Shown one piece after another: positions 43,314 through 50,843 of a DNA stretch of 52,925 nt (its first letter is position 1; each line of letters starts with the position of its first letter). This DNA comes from an uncultured Clostridia bacterium (GTDB lineage: Bacteria > Bacillota > Clostridia > Oscillospirales > Oscillospiraceae). A program made the position numbers and the translations under genes. The notes beneath the pieces are model-generated. The model saw nothing but the letters and a program-made list of their open reading frames with translations. It had not been told where the DNA came from and ran no database searches. The stretch lies in assembly GCA_946629065.1 (NCBI GenBank), contig CAMOXK010000006.1:1-52925 (forward strand), read 5' to 3'.

Positions 43314-44777
43314 TCAGGCCAGGTCGAAGGAGAGAAAGTCGAAGGTACCGCCCTTGCCTTCCACGGAGAAATAGAGGGCTTCCTTTTCGCCCAGACCCTG
43401 GGGAAGGGCACCGGTGAAGCTCTTCTCGGTGGTGCAGGTCTCCACGGGGATGCGGAGGATGGGCTCGCCATGCTCCTGGGTGCGGACGGTGACGGCGCAG
43501 CCGTTGCCGTAGCCCTGCAGGGTCACGGTGAGGGTTTTGGTCTCGCGGAGATCGAAGTATTTGAAGCCCACGGTGCAGTCGGTGCAGAAGTTGGAGACAT
43601 ACTGGTCGGGACCCTCTTCCCGGTCGCCGCCCTTCTGGGTGAGGAAGGGATTGGAACCTTTTTTGTACTTGATCATGGACATGAAGCAGGTTCCGTTTTT
43701 GCCGTAGACATTACAGGCGGTATAGGCGGGATAATGGCCCTTGCCGGAGAGAGGACCGTTGTTGAGGCCGCAGGAGGTCATTTCGGCCTGGTAAAATTTA
43801 CCATTTTCGAAACGGATCTCCTCGGCGCAGGCCTGGCGGGAGGACTGCTTGCGGTTGGAGTGGCGGTGATAGAAGATGTAATAGTGACCCTCGATCTCGA
43901 TGAGGGAGCCGTGGGTGTTGCCGGTGCACATGCGGGCATGCTTCACATCCGGCACGCCGGGCAGGCCGATATCGCCGCAGGAGACCAGGATGCCGCCGAA
44001 TTCAAAGCCGTGGTCGGGATAGTCGGAGACGGCATAGCAGAGGTTGTGGCTGTTGAGGGAGCTGTAGATGAAGTAGTATTTGCCATTGAATTTGCGCATG
44101 GAGCTGGCCTCGCCGAAGGGCTGGGGCTCATAGGGCGTGCCCTTGGCCTCCTCGCCGGTGAGGACGCCGATGTAATGGAGCTCATCGGATTTGACGGTCA
44201 GCATGTCCGTGGTGTCGATCTCGAAGACCATGGGGCCCTTTTTGGTGGGCTGGGAGCCGTCCAGCAGGATGGGGTTGCCGCCGAAGGCAAAGCCGGTGTA
44301 GAGATAGAGGCGGCCGTCGTCATCCTTCAGGCAGCCCGGGTCGAACTGGAAGGGCTCGTTGCGCTTGCCGATGGGGGTGCCGTCGGGGTATTTCACATAG
44401 CCGTAGAACTCATACTTGCCGGCGGGCTCATCGCAGACGGCCACGGAGATCATCTTGGTGCCGCCCATGAAGTAGTAGAGATAGTAGCGCCCGTCATCGC
44501 CCACCACCATGTCGGGGGCGGCCAGACCGTTGGTGACCCGGATCCTGGGGGCGGCGGGGTCCTGCTCCCGCTTGAAGATGCAGCCGTGATAGGTCCAGTT
44601 GCCCAGATCGTCCACCGGAGCGGACCAGCAGACATAGTCGCCCAGGCAGAAGTTGATGCCGTTGAAGGTGTCATGGGAACCGTAGATGTAGACCCGGCCG
44701 TTTACGATATGGGGCTCGGCGTCCGGGACATATTCCCAGCTGGGCAGATAGGGGTTGAAGGCCTGCTTTGTTTTCAT
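43314..44777 (-). CDS. GH43-family glycosidase
   Basis: The product (487 residues) has the five-bladed propeller of glycoside hydrolase family 43 (xylosidases, arabinofuranosidases, and related). The catalytic base is Asp19 in YVPDAEPHIV, the pKa modulator lies in QFDPGCLKD, and the acid is the Glu of FGEASSMRKFNGKYYF. A C-terminal beta-sandwich of about 130 residues follows (FKYFDLRETKTLTVTL), probably carbohydrate-binding. There is no signal peptide, so it works in the cytosol on imported oligosaccharides. It lies 31 bp downstream of the GH78-like gene on the same strand, the second gene of that operon. Confidence 0.9.
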   Translation of the reverse strand: MKTKQAFNPYLPSWEYVPDAEPHIVNGRVYIYGSHDTFNGINFCLGDYVCWSAPVDDLGNWTYHGCIFKREQDPAAPRIRVTNGLAAPDMVVGDDGRYYLYYFMGGTKMISVAVCDEPAGKYEFYGYVKYPDGTPIGKRNEPFQFDPGCLKDDDGRLYLYTGFAFGGNPILLDGSQPTKKGPMVFEIDTTDMLTVKSDELHYIGVLTGEEAKGTPYEPQPFGEASSMRKFNGKYYFIYSSLNSHNLCYAVSDYPDHGFEFGGILVSCGDIGLPGVPDVKHARMCTGNTHGSLIEIEGHYYIFYHRHSNRKQSSRQACAEEIRFENGKFYQAEMTSCGLNNGPLSGKGHYPAYTACNVYGKNGTCFMSMIKYKKGSNPFLTQKGGDREEGPDQYVSNFCTDCTVGFKYFDLRETKTLTVTLQGYGNGCAVTVRTQEHGEPILRIPVETCTTEKSFTGALPQGLGEKEALYFSVEGKGGTFDFLSFDLA

Positions 44778-44808
44778 GCGCGTGATCCTCCTTGTCCGGT
44801 TTTTCCGT

Positions 44809-46365
44809 TTATTTCAATAAATACTTTTCGATGATATAGGCGGGGGTGCAGCTCCAGGCGTGGCAGTAGCTGTTGACCACGCTGCCGCCGTAGGGGGAGC
44901 GCTCCGGGTGCTCCGGATCCCAGCATTCCCAGAAGGTATCGGCACCGGCGTCCAGCATGCTGCCCCAGTAGTAGCGCAGATGCTCCTCAGCCTCTTTGCG
45001 CAGACCCACCCGCAGCAGGGCCATCACATAGTAGTGATGCATGTAGGGAGTGGACATGCGAGGGCCTTCCGCGAGGGAGAGGGTCTTTGCCATGGCGCGA
45101 AGGGCCTGCTCGGGGGAGCAGACATCGGCCAGCACCATCCAGACCTGGGAGGCAGCGGAGATCTGCCCGTTTGAGACAAAGCAGCCCTGCTCCTCACTCC
45201 AGAAGCGCTCCATGGCGGCCTTGCGCAGGGCGTCATGCTGCTGGAGAAGATAATTGGCCTGGGACCAGTCGTTCCGGCGGCGGGCAAGGCGGCGGGCATA
45301 GCGCAGGGCGTAGAGCAGCACGGCGCTGGCACAGGCGCTTTTATCCAGTTCATCGCACCAGTCGATGAAGGCGTCCTTCACGGCCTCGGCGCCAACGACA
45401 CCGGTGCTGTCCAGCTGGCGGAGGGCATACTCCACCTGCTGCATGGCGATGTCATAGAGATCGTCCAGGGCCTCGGGTTCGCCGGTGTCCTGGAGATACT
45501 CCTCCAGGGTGACGGTGTAAAGCAGGGCATAGTCGAAGAGGAAGGTGTCGTCCCCCTCCACGGTGGGCTTGGTGAACACATTGGCGCTGACACGCCCGTC
45601 GGGGAAGCGGCTGCCGCCGAAGAGATAGAGGCAGCGCTTGACCAGATCGAAGTTCCGGAAGGAGATGGCGTTGGTGAGGGCCATGAGCCGCAGATCGCCC
45701 ACCCAAAGGCGCCTGTCCCGCTTGGGCCCGTCCTCAAACTCCTCCTGCATGCAGTTGGCCAGGGTCTTGAGGCTCACGGCGTGGATCCGGTCCAGCTGCT
45801 CGTCCCCGCTCTGCAGGGGGCGGAGACCGGTCCAGTCGGCAGAGCTCTCGGTGCGGCACTCGGCATGGCGGACGATGAGCTTGTACTTGGGGGAGGTGTC
45901 CATCATGGTGATCTTGAGATAGCGGAAAGCGTAGCGCCGGGGCAGCACCAGGGTGCTGGGCAGCAGGTCCACATGGATATACTCCTCCTGGATCCAGCTG
46001 CGGGAAAGCCAGCCGTCATAGTCCTGGGAGTTCTCACTGAGCTCCTGGAAAGTCTCGGCAAATTTCAGCTTGAGAAAGGCCGGCGCGTCCGGATGGCTGC
46101 CGGTATAGCTGAGCTCCAGGGTCAGATAGCCCACCAGATGCTCGCCGAAATCCAGGCAGAGGTTTTCCCCCTTGCCCATGCTGAGATGGGGAAGCTGGCG
46201 GAGAACGATCTCCTGCTTTTCGGGGCTGTAGCGCTCCTTGAGCTGGAAGCCGCCGATGGGCTCCAGGATGCTGTGGCGCAGAGGTGGCGTGAGCTGCTCG
46301 GCCCGGGAGAGCAGCTTTTCGTTTGCCAGAGGATGGAAGTCTTCTATAATAGAAATGAGTGCCAT
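44809..46365 (-). CDS. GH78-like (alpha-L-rhamnosidase-type) glycosidase
   Basis: The product (518 residues) resembles the catalytic part of family 78 enzymes: a short N-terminal beta domain (about 1-180), then an (alpha/alpha)6 barrel with the signature EEFEDGPKRDRRLWVGDLR that carries the general acid, and later WCDELDKSACASAVLLYALR and TFWECWDPEHPERSPYGGS. It is shorter than classic rhamnosidases (about 900 residues) and lacks the accessory sandwiches, so another alpha-linked substrate is possible. There is no signal peptide. AAGGAG precedes the ATG. It is the first gene of a GH78-GH43 operon and is divergent from GH2, with LytTR-like repeats between. Confidence 0.82.
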   Translation of the reverse strand: MALISIIEDFHPLANEKLLSRAEQLTPPLRHSILEPIGGFQLKERYSPEKQEIVLRQLPHLSMGKGENLCLDFGEHLVGYLTLELSYTGSHPDAPAFLKLKFAETFQELSENSQDYDGWLSRSWIQEEYIHVDLLPSTLVLPRRYAFRYLKITMMDTSPKYKLIVRHAECRTESSADWTGLRPLQSGDEQLDRIHAVSLKTLANCMQEEFEDGPKRDRRLWVGDLRLMALTNAISFRNFDLVKRCLYLFGGSRFPDGRVSANVFTKPTVEGDDTFLFDYALLYTVTLEEYLQDTGEPEALDDLYDIAMQQVEYALRQLDSTGVVGAEAVKDAFIDWCDELDKSACASAVLLYALRYARRLARRRNDWSQANYLLQQHDALRKAAMERFWSEEQGCFVSNGQISAASQVWMVLADVCSPEQALRAMAKTLSLAEGPRMSTPYMHHYYVMALLRVGLRKEAEEHLRYYWGSMLDAGADTFWECWDPEHPERSPYGGSVVNSYCHAWSCTPAYIIEKYLLK

Positions 46366-46396
46366 AACAAACTCCTTACATTTTTACAAATACAAT

Positions 46397-46402
46397 ATTA
46401 TA
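46397..46402 (-). promoter_or_regulatory. -10 box of the GH78-GH43 operon
   Basis: A perfect TATAAT on the minus strand, 32 bp before the ATG. No good -35 is visible at 16-18 bp, again suggesting activator dependence. The direct repeats at 46437-46468 lie 35 bp upstream of it. Confidence 0.55.
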
Positions 46403-46436
46403 CGAAACGGAAAAAGAAAACAATTCACAGCAGAAA

Positions 46437-46468
46437 CTGTTTGCGTCATTTTTTGCGCCGTTTGCGGC
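46437..46468. promoter_or_regulatory. Candidate LytTR-binding direct repeats between GH78 and GH2 genes
   Basis: CTGTTTGCGTC (46437-46447) and CCGTTTGCGGC (46458-46468) are 21 bp apart, the same motif and spacing as at 38523-38554. Shared positions across the four half-sites are C-Y-R-TTTG-Y-G. They lie in the 280-bp divergent gap and could serve either direction. Confidence 0.62.
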
Positions 46469-46645
46469 AGGCCCCTTTTCTTGCAAAGCAATCCATGGTA
46501 AGAAAAAATAGAGAAAGACTATACAGAGCGTGTACTGCCCGCGCGGAGACCGCTTTTCCGGGCTGGCCTGGCCTGCCGCCTTCCGAGGCGAGGGCGGATG
46601 CGGATAAATGAGATTTGAAAAAATAAAATACAGGGAGGAAAAAGC

Positions 46646-49027
46646 ATGCAGTTTCAGCACTTTAACGACGGTTGGTTTTGCAGGCATCTGGAGGAGACGG
46701 GACCGGGACTCGCGGTTTCGATCCCCGACGACGCCATGCTGCGGGAGCCCCGCAGCGCCACCTCCATGGGCGGACTGAACGTGAGCTGGTTTGAGGGCAG
46801 GGATTATGCCTACACCAAGAGCTTTCCCCTTACCCCCGAGCAGCTGAAGGGCAGCCTGGTCCTGGAGTTTGAGGGCGTATACCGCAAGGCGGAGGTCTGG
46901 CTCAACGGCCAAAAGGCCGCCTTCCGCCCCTATGGCTATACCAATTTCTATGTGGATCTGAAGGGTTTTGTCCGCGAGGGCGAGAATACCGTGGAGGTGC
47001 GGGCCTTCAACGCCGACCAGCCCAACTCCCGCTGGTACTCCGGCGCGGGCATCTACCGGCCGGTGAAGCTCTGGACGGGTCCGGCGGAGCGCGTGGAGCT
47101 GAACGGCATCCGGGTGAAGACCCTGTCCCTGGAGCCGCCCACCGTGGAGATCCAGGTGAAGACCAGCGGTGAAGGGCCGGTGAAGCTGGAGCTTCTGGAC
47201 GGAGAGAAGGTCCTGGCCGCCGCAGAAGGGGAGGAGCGGGTCTTTACCCTTTCTGCGCCCGGGGCGGAGAGCTGGAGCGTGGAGCATCCCAGGCTCTACA
47301 CCTGCCGGGTGCGCTATGGCGAGGATACGGCGGAGACAAGCTTCGGCTTCCGCACCCTGTCCTGGGGAAGGGAGGGCCTCTGCATCAACGGAAAGCGGGA
47401 GATCCTCCGGGGCGCCTGCGTCCACCACGACAACGGCCTGCTGGGCGCAAAATGCGACCCCGACGCCCTGGAGCGCCGCATCCGCCTCCTGAAGGAAAAC
47501 GGCTACAACGCCCTGCGCTCGGCCCACAACCCCTGTTCCAAGACCGCGCTGGAGATCTGCGATCGGCTGGGCATGCTGGTGATGGACGAGTACATCGACC
47601 ACTGGTACATCCACAAGACCATGTACGACTATGTGGACTTCTTCTTCGACTGGTGGAAGCAGGACATGGCCGACATGGTGGACAAGGACTTTAACCACCC
47701 CTGTGTGATCCTCTACTCCACCGGCAACGAGGTGGCCGAGACGGCCCAGCCCAAGGGCATCCAGTTGGCCAAGGACATGACCGCCCTGCTCCACGAGCTG
47801 GACGGCACCCGGCCCGTCACTTGCGGCGTGAACATTTTCTTCAACTTCCTCAACCACATCGGCTTCGGCCAGTACTCCGACGAGAAGGCCGCCAAGGAGG
47901 CCGAGAAGGCCGCCAAGGCCAAGGCCGCCGGCAAGAAGGCCAAGGAAAGCAGCACCGGCTCCAAGTTCTTCAACGACATGGCGGGCCTCATGGGCGCGGA
48001 CTTCATGAAGCTGGGCGCCACGCTCCACATGAGCGACGTGACCACCCGGGAGTCCTTTGCCAATATGGACGTTGCCGGTTACAACTACGGCGAGAAGCGC
48101 TACAAGAAGGACCTGAAAAACTACCCCGACCGTCTGATCCTGGGCTCGGAGACCTTCTGCTTCGACGCCTACAAGTTCTGGGAGCTGGCAAGGGACAACC
48201 CGCGGCTCATCGGCGATTTCGTCTGGGCGGGCACCGACTACCTGGGCGAGGTGATGATCGGAAGCTGGGAGTACGGCGACTACGCCAAGAACTTCGACGC
48301 GAGCCTTGGCTGGATGAGCGCCGGCAGCGGCCGCATCGACCTGACCGGCAAGCCCCTGGGCGAGGCGCTCTACACCAAGGTGGCCTTCGAGCTGGAGAAG
48401 GGGCCCTTTATCGCGGTGCGCCCCATCTGCCACGAGGGCAAGCACAGCCCCTCCGCCTGGAAAATGACCAACGCCATGCCCTCCTGGAGCTGGCGGGGCT
48501 TTGAAGGAAAGAAGGCCACCGTGGAGGTCTATGCCAGGGCGGAGAGCGTGGAGCTGCTCCTCAACGGCCGGTCCCTGGGCAAAAAGGCCCCAAAGAAGGA
48601 TTGCCGGGTGATGTTCAAGGTGCCCTATGAAAACGGCGTGCTGGAGGCCGTGAGCTATGACGCGGCGGGCAGCGTGATCGGCCGGGACCGGCTGGAGACC
48701 GCCGGAGAAAAGACCGAGCTGCGCCTGGAGGCGGAGGAGAAGCGGGTGCAGCCCGGGCGCCTGGCCTTCCTGCGGCTGCGCTACACCGACGAAAAGGGGA
48801 CTGCCAAGCCCTGCGAGCGGGGCATGGTGAAGGCCACCGTGGAGGGCGGCACCCTGGAGGCCTTCGGCTCCGCCTGCCCCTTCTATGAGCAGAGCTATCT
48901 GGACGCCGAGAGCGACACCTACTACGGCGAGGCCCTGCTGATCGTCCGTGCCGGGGAGAGCGGGACCCTGCGCGCTTCCGTCAGCGACGGAAGGTACAGC
49001 GCCCAAGCGGAGCTGCCCATCGGCTGA
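46646..49027 (+). CDS. GH2-family glycosidase (beta-galactosidase-like)
   Basis: The product (793 residues) has the GH2 layout: sugar-binding sandwich (about 1-160), immunoglobulin-like domain (165-250), TIM barrel (255-560), then DUF4982- and Big-type sandwiches. The acid/base is Glu362 in YSTGNEVAE and the nucleophile Glu502 in ILGSETFCFD. An unusual Lys/Ala-rich insert lies at about residues 412-436 within the barrel (AAKEAEKAAKAKAAGKKAK); similar inserts are known to me from related gut enzymes. There is no signal peptide, so it is cytosolic. GGAGG precedes the ATG. Beta-galactosidase is the default; beta-glucuronidase or other GH2 activities cannot be excluded. Confidence 0.88.
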   Translation: MQFQHFNDGWFCRHLEETGPGLAVSIPDDAMLREPRSATSMGGLNVSWFEGRDYAYTKSFPLTPEQLKGSLVLEFEGVYRKAEVWLNGQKAAFRPYGYTNFYVDLKGFVREGENTVEVRAFNADQPNSRWYSGAGIYRPVKLWTGPAERVELNGIRVKTLSLEPPTVEIQVKTSGEGPVKLELLDGEKVLAAAEGEERVFTLSAPGAESWSVEHPRLYTCRVRYGEDTAETSFGFRTLSWGREGLCINGKREILRGACVHHDNGLLGAKCDPDALERRIRLLKENGYNALRSAHNPCSKTALEICDRLGMLVMDEYIDHWYIHKTMYDYVDFFFDWWKQDMADMVDKDFNHPCVILYSTGNEVAETAQPKGIQLAKDMTALLHELDGTRPVTCGVNIFFNFLNHIGFGQYSDEKAAKEAEKAAKAKAAGKKAKESSTGSKFFNDMAGLMGADFMKLGATLHMSDVTTRESFANMDVAGYNYGEKRYKKDLKNYPDRLILGSETFCFDAYKFWELARDNPRLIGDFVWAGTDYLGEVMIGSWEYGDYAKNFDASLGWMSAGSGRIDLTGKPLGEALYTKVAFELEKGPFIAVRPICHEGKHSPSAWKMTNAMPSWSWRGFEGKKATVEVYARAESVELLLNGRSLGKKAPKKDCRVMFKVPYENGVLEAVSYDAAGSVIGRDRLETAGEKTELRLEAEEKRVQPGRLAFLRLRYTDEKGTAKPCERGMVKATVEGGTLEAFGSACPFYEQSYLDAESDTYYGEALLIVRAGESGTLRASVSDGRYSAQAELPIG

Positions 49028-49123
49028 GAAGGCCGGTCCGCTATGGAGCGGCAGCCGGCGTGAAGGATCACGAAAAGGGGGAGGGGCTTGCCCCTCCCGG
49101 AAGGATAAAGCACTGTTATGAAA

Positions 49124-49172
49124 AAAACGGTTCGGCGAATTCGCAAATAATGCGAATTCACCGAACCGTTTT
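49124..49172 (+). terminator. Terminator of the GH2 gene
   Basis: AAAACGGTTCGG(C)GAATTCGCA pairs with TGCGAATTC(A)CCGAACCGTTTT around a 5-nt loop. The core GAATTCGC/GCGAATTCACCG is the same as in the guaA terminator at 24916. Confidence 0.85.
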
Positions 49173-49227
49173 GTTCTTCCCCCAGCGAGGGAAGGCTTTG
49201 GGCGGGCGCATCGTGATGCGCCCCTTG

Positions 49228-49375
49228 GCGGAGGAAACTCCCTCCGTCATCCGGCGGGCGTGACACGCCGGATGCCACCTCCCTCGGGGAGGGAGGCAAG
49301 GGGAGGCGAAGCCCCTACGGGCGTGAGATGGGGACACGTATCCCCCAGTCACCGTCGCAGGCTCCGGTGACAGCC
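49228..49375. repeat. Two modular repeats with variable hairpins
   Basis: ACTCCCTCCGTCA [hairpin CATCCGGCG/CGCCGGATG] TGCCACCTCCCTC (from 49228), then a related unit CCCCCAGTCA [CCGTCGCAGGCTCCGG] TGACAGCCCCC (49343-49378). They belong to the same family as 5275, 8615 and 35244. Confidence 0.55.
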
Positions 49376-49546
49376 CCCTTTAGGCAAGGGGGCCATTGCG
49401 GGCTGCCGAGGGCGGCAGCCCCTACAAGAGAAAGGGAGTCGAGGGCGGTACTCCCTTTAGGCAAGGGGGCCATTGCGGGCTGCCGAAGGCGGCAGCCCCT
49501 ACAAGAGAAAGGGAGCCGAGGGCGGTACTCCCTTTAGGCAAGGGGG
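49376..49546. repeat. 77-bp tandem repeat, two full units and part of a third
   Basis: Units start with CCCTTTAGGCAAGGGGG at 49376, 49453 and 49530. The first two differ at only two positions. Each includes a GGGCTGCCGA-GGCGGCAGCCC dyad. No ORF is supported, and the 77-bp units are not CRISPR-like. Confidence 0.85.
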
Positions 49547-49587
49547 GCAAGGCGGGAGCCGCCCTGGTGGGAAGGCGAAGGTCATGA

Positions 49588-49622
49588 GATCCTTCGGCTC
49601 CGCTGCGCTTCGCTCAGGATGA
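49588..49622. repeat. CTGTCATCCTGAGCGAAGCG-type repeat overlapping a stop codon
   Basis: Read on the minus strand: CTGTCATCCTGAGCGAAGCG followed by CAGCGGAGCCGAAGGATC. Same family as 35182-35222. It supplies the last codons and the TGA of the membrane-protein gene. Confidence 0.6.
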
Positions 49623-50285
49623 CAGGGTCGAGACCGCGGAACGTCTGCGGCGGGCGAGGAAGAGCAGGGCATGGGCCGCGGCATAGAACAGCAGGAGCAG
49701 GGCCAGCACGGCGTAAAAGACGCCGATCTGGATCGGGAAAAAGCGGCTGCCTCCCACCACAAGGCCGAACCAGCCGGCAGGGGAGCCGTAGTCCAGGAAA
49801 GGATAGGGGGCCAGCATGCCGGTGGGACCCCAGCGCAGGCCCAGCCTGCCAAGAGCGAGAATGAACAGAAAGTACAGAAAAGGCGGGATGAGGGCCAGGG
49901 CGGCGTGCCGCTTTCCGTAGGGGAAGGCGGCGTCGTTCCGGAAAAAGTCAAACATGGCCAGAGCGGGGTTCAGCAGATGCAGGCAGAAGCTGGCGCCGTG
50001 GTCCTGGGCGTAGGCCGCGGTCAGGCCGCCGGGGACCACAGGTCCCAGCACCGTGAGATAGACCAGAAAGGTGACAAAGATGGACAGCACCGCGCTGAAC
50101 TTGAGGCCTGGAAGAAAGCGGGCCTTGGGGAAGAGAAGCTGCAGCAGCACCACGGCGGCAAGAAAGAGATTGGAAAGCTGGGTAAAGAAGGTAAAGCCGA
50201 TGGGCCAGTGCAGCAGGTTCACCACGGCATAGGCGGTGGTGGCGAGGATCAGAAGCTTGGGAACAGGAAACTTGGGATGTTTCAT
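49614..50285 (-). CDS. Pr6Pr-like integral membrane protein
   Basis: The product (223 residues) has six predicted transmembrane helices. The segments FTFFTQLSNLFLAAVVLLQL, YLTVLGPVVPGG and SFCLHLLNPALAMFDFF fit the Pr6Pr/FAR-17a-like membrane family, with conserved histidines between helices. Its biochemical role is not known; eukaryotic relatives hydrolyse fatty-acid esters. GGTGAT precedes the ATG. The C-terminal codons TLSS and the stop come from a dispersed repeat, so the original end may have been different. Confidence 0.75.
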   Translation of the reverse strand: MKHPKFPVPKLLILATTAYAVVNLLHWPIGFTFFTQLSNLFLAAVVLLQLLFPKARFLPGLKFSAVLSIFVTFLVYLTVLGPVVPGGLTAAYAQDHGASFCLHLLNPALAMFDFFRNDAAFPYGKRHAALALIPPFLYFLFILALGRLGLRWGPTGMLAPYPFLDYGSPAGWFGLVVGGSRFFPIQIGVFYAVLALLLLFYAAAHALLFLARRRRSAVSTLSS

Positions 50286-50394
50286 TTGCGATCACCATGT
50301 GTTGTTTTTGAGGCATCTTACCATATTCCGGTTTTGCCCCGCAAGAAGGGAAACAGCCAGAAAGGACGCTTTTGTGGCTTTTGCCGAAAATGTT

Positions 50395-50422
50395 TTGCAT
50401 TTTCCGGCCTTTCTGCTATAAT
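50395..50422 (+). promoter_or_regulatory. Strong promoter reading into the MITE and second two-component system
   Basis: TTGCAT (50395-50400) and a perfect TATAAT (50417-50422) are 16 bp apart. Transcription would start in the left arm of the MITE-like element. Confidence 0.7.
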
Positions 50423-50423
50423 A

Positions 50424-50588
50424 ATACTACTTTCAAATAAGAAGCTTTAAAAAGGATTGCGAGACTTCAATTGCGCCAGACGAGGCGAAGGCCGCAGAGC
50501 ATAATGGAGATATATGTTCAAGGGCTTCAACGAAGTATGGCACAATTCTGGCCACAAGACTTTAAAGATTTCTATTTGAAAGTAGTAT
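50424..50588. mobile_element. 165-bp MITE-like element
   Basis: Perfect 16-bp terminal inverted repeats ATACTACTTTCAAATA (50424-50439 and complement at 50573-50588), extended by AGAAGCTTTAAA versus GAAATCTTTAAA. The inside is non-coding. Flanking target duplication could not be fixed. Its left end starts one base after the TATAAT of a promoter. Confidence 0.8.
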
Positions 50589-50632
50589 AAGCACAATACA
50601 GGCAGTCATTGGTTGTGAGAACTGTCAAGAAA

Positions 50633-50822
50633 CCTCGCTGAAGGGAAAAGAGATAGAGCAGCGGGGAAGCTCGAGGGGGCAAGGCCCGCCTCGAATACAA
50701 TAGCCCGCCGATTCGAAAAGCCTTGTTTTGCAAGGCTTTTCGAAAACAGCATTTTGTGTTCGGCCAAAATGCTCGGCGGGGAAGCGCAGTCAAAAAAGCC
50801 CTACACGGGGTCTTTTTTGACA
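50633..50822 (+). ncRNA. Highly structured leader ending in a terminator, upstream of the second LytTR system
   Basis: Five helices are read in order: CCTCGCTG/CAGCGGGG (50633-50666); TCGAGG/CCTCGA (50671-50694); a three-way junction closed by CCCGCCGA (50704-50711) and TCGGCGGG (50773-50780), holding a perfect 14-bp hairpin TTCGAAAAGCCTTG (50712-50744) and AGCATTTT/AAAATGCT (50748-50773); and AAAAAAG...CTTTTTT (50789-50821), an intrinsic-terminator shape. No ORF is supported. It may be an RNA control element or a dispersed repeat; both are open. Confidence 0.5.
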
Positions 50823-50843
50823 AGCTGACGGATGGGTGTGCTT

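Noticed and set aside
47880-47956. Lys/Ala-rich insert in GH2 as a frameshift or fusion
   Set aside because: The frame stays open on both sides and similar inserts occur in related gut GH2 enzymes, as far as I recall.
49376-49546. CRISPR array
   Set aside because: Units are 77 bp and identical throughout; there are no distinct spacers and no cas genes.
50572-50823. 83-codon minus-strand ORF (MSKKTPCRAF...)
   Set aside because: It lies across the folded leader and part of the MITE; no ribosome site, and its Arg/Leu-rich translation looks like structured RNA read as protein. It could mark a repeat conserved between genomes.
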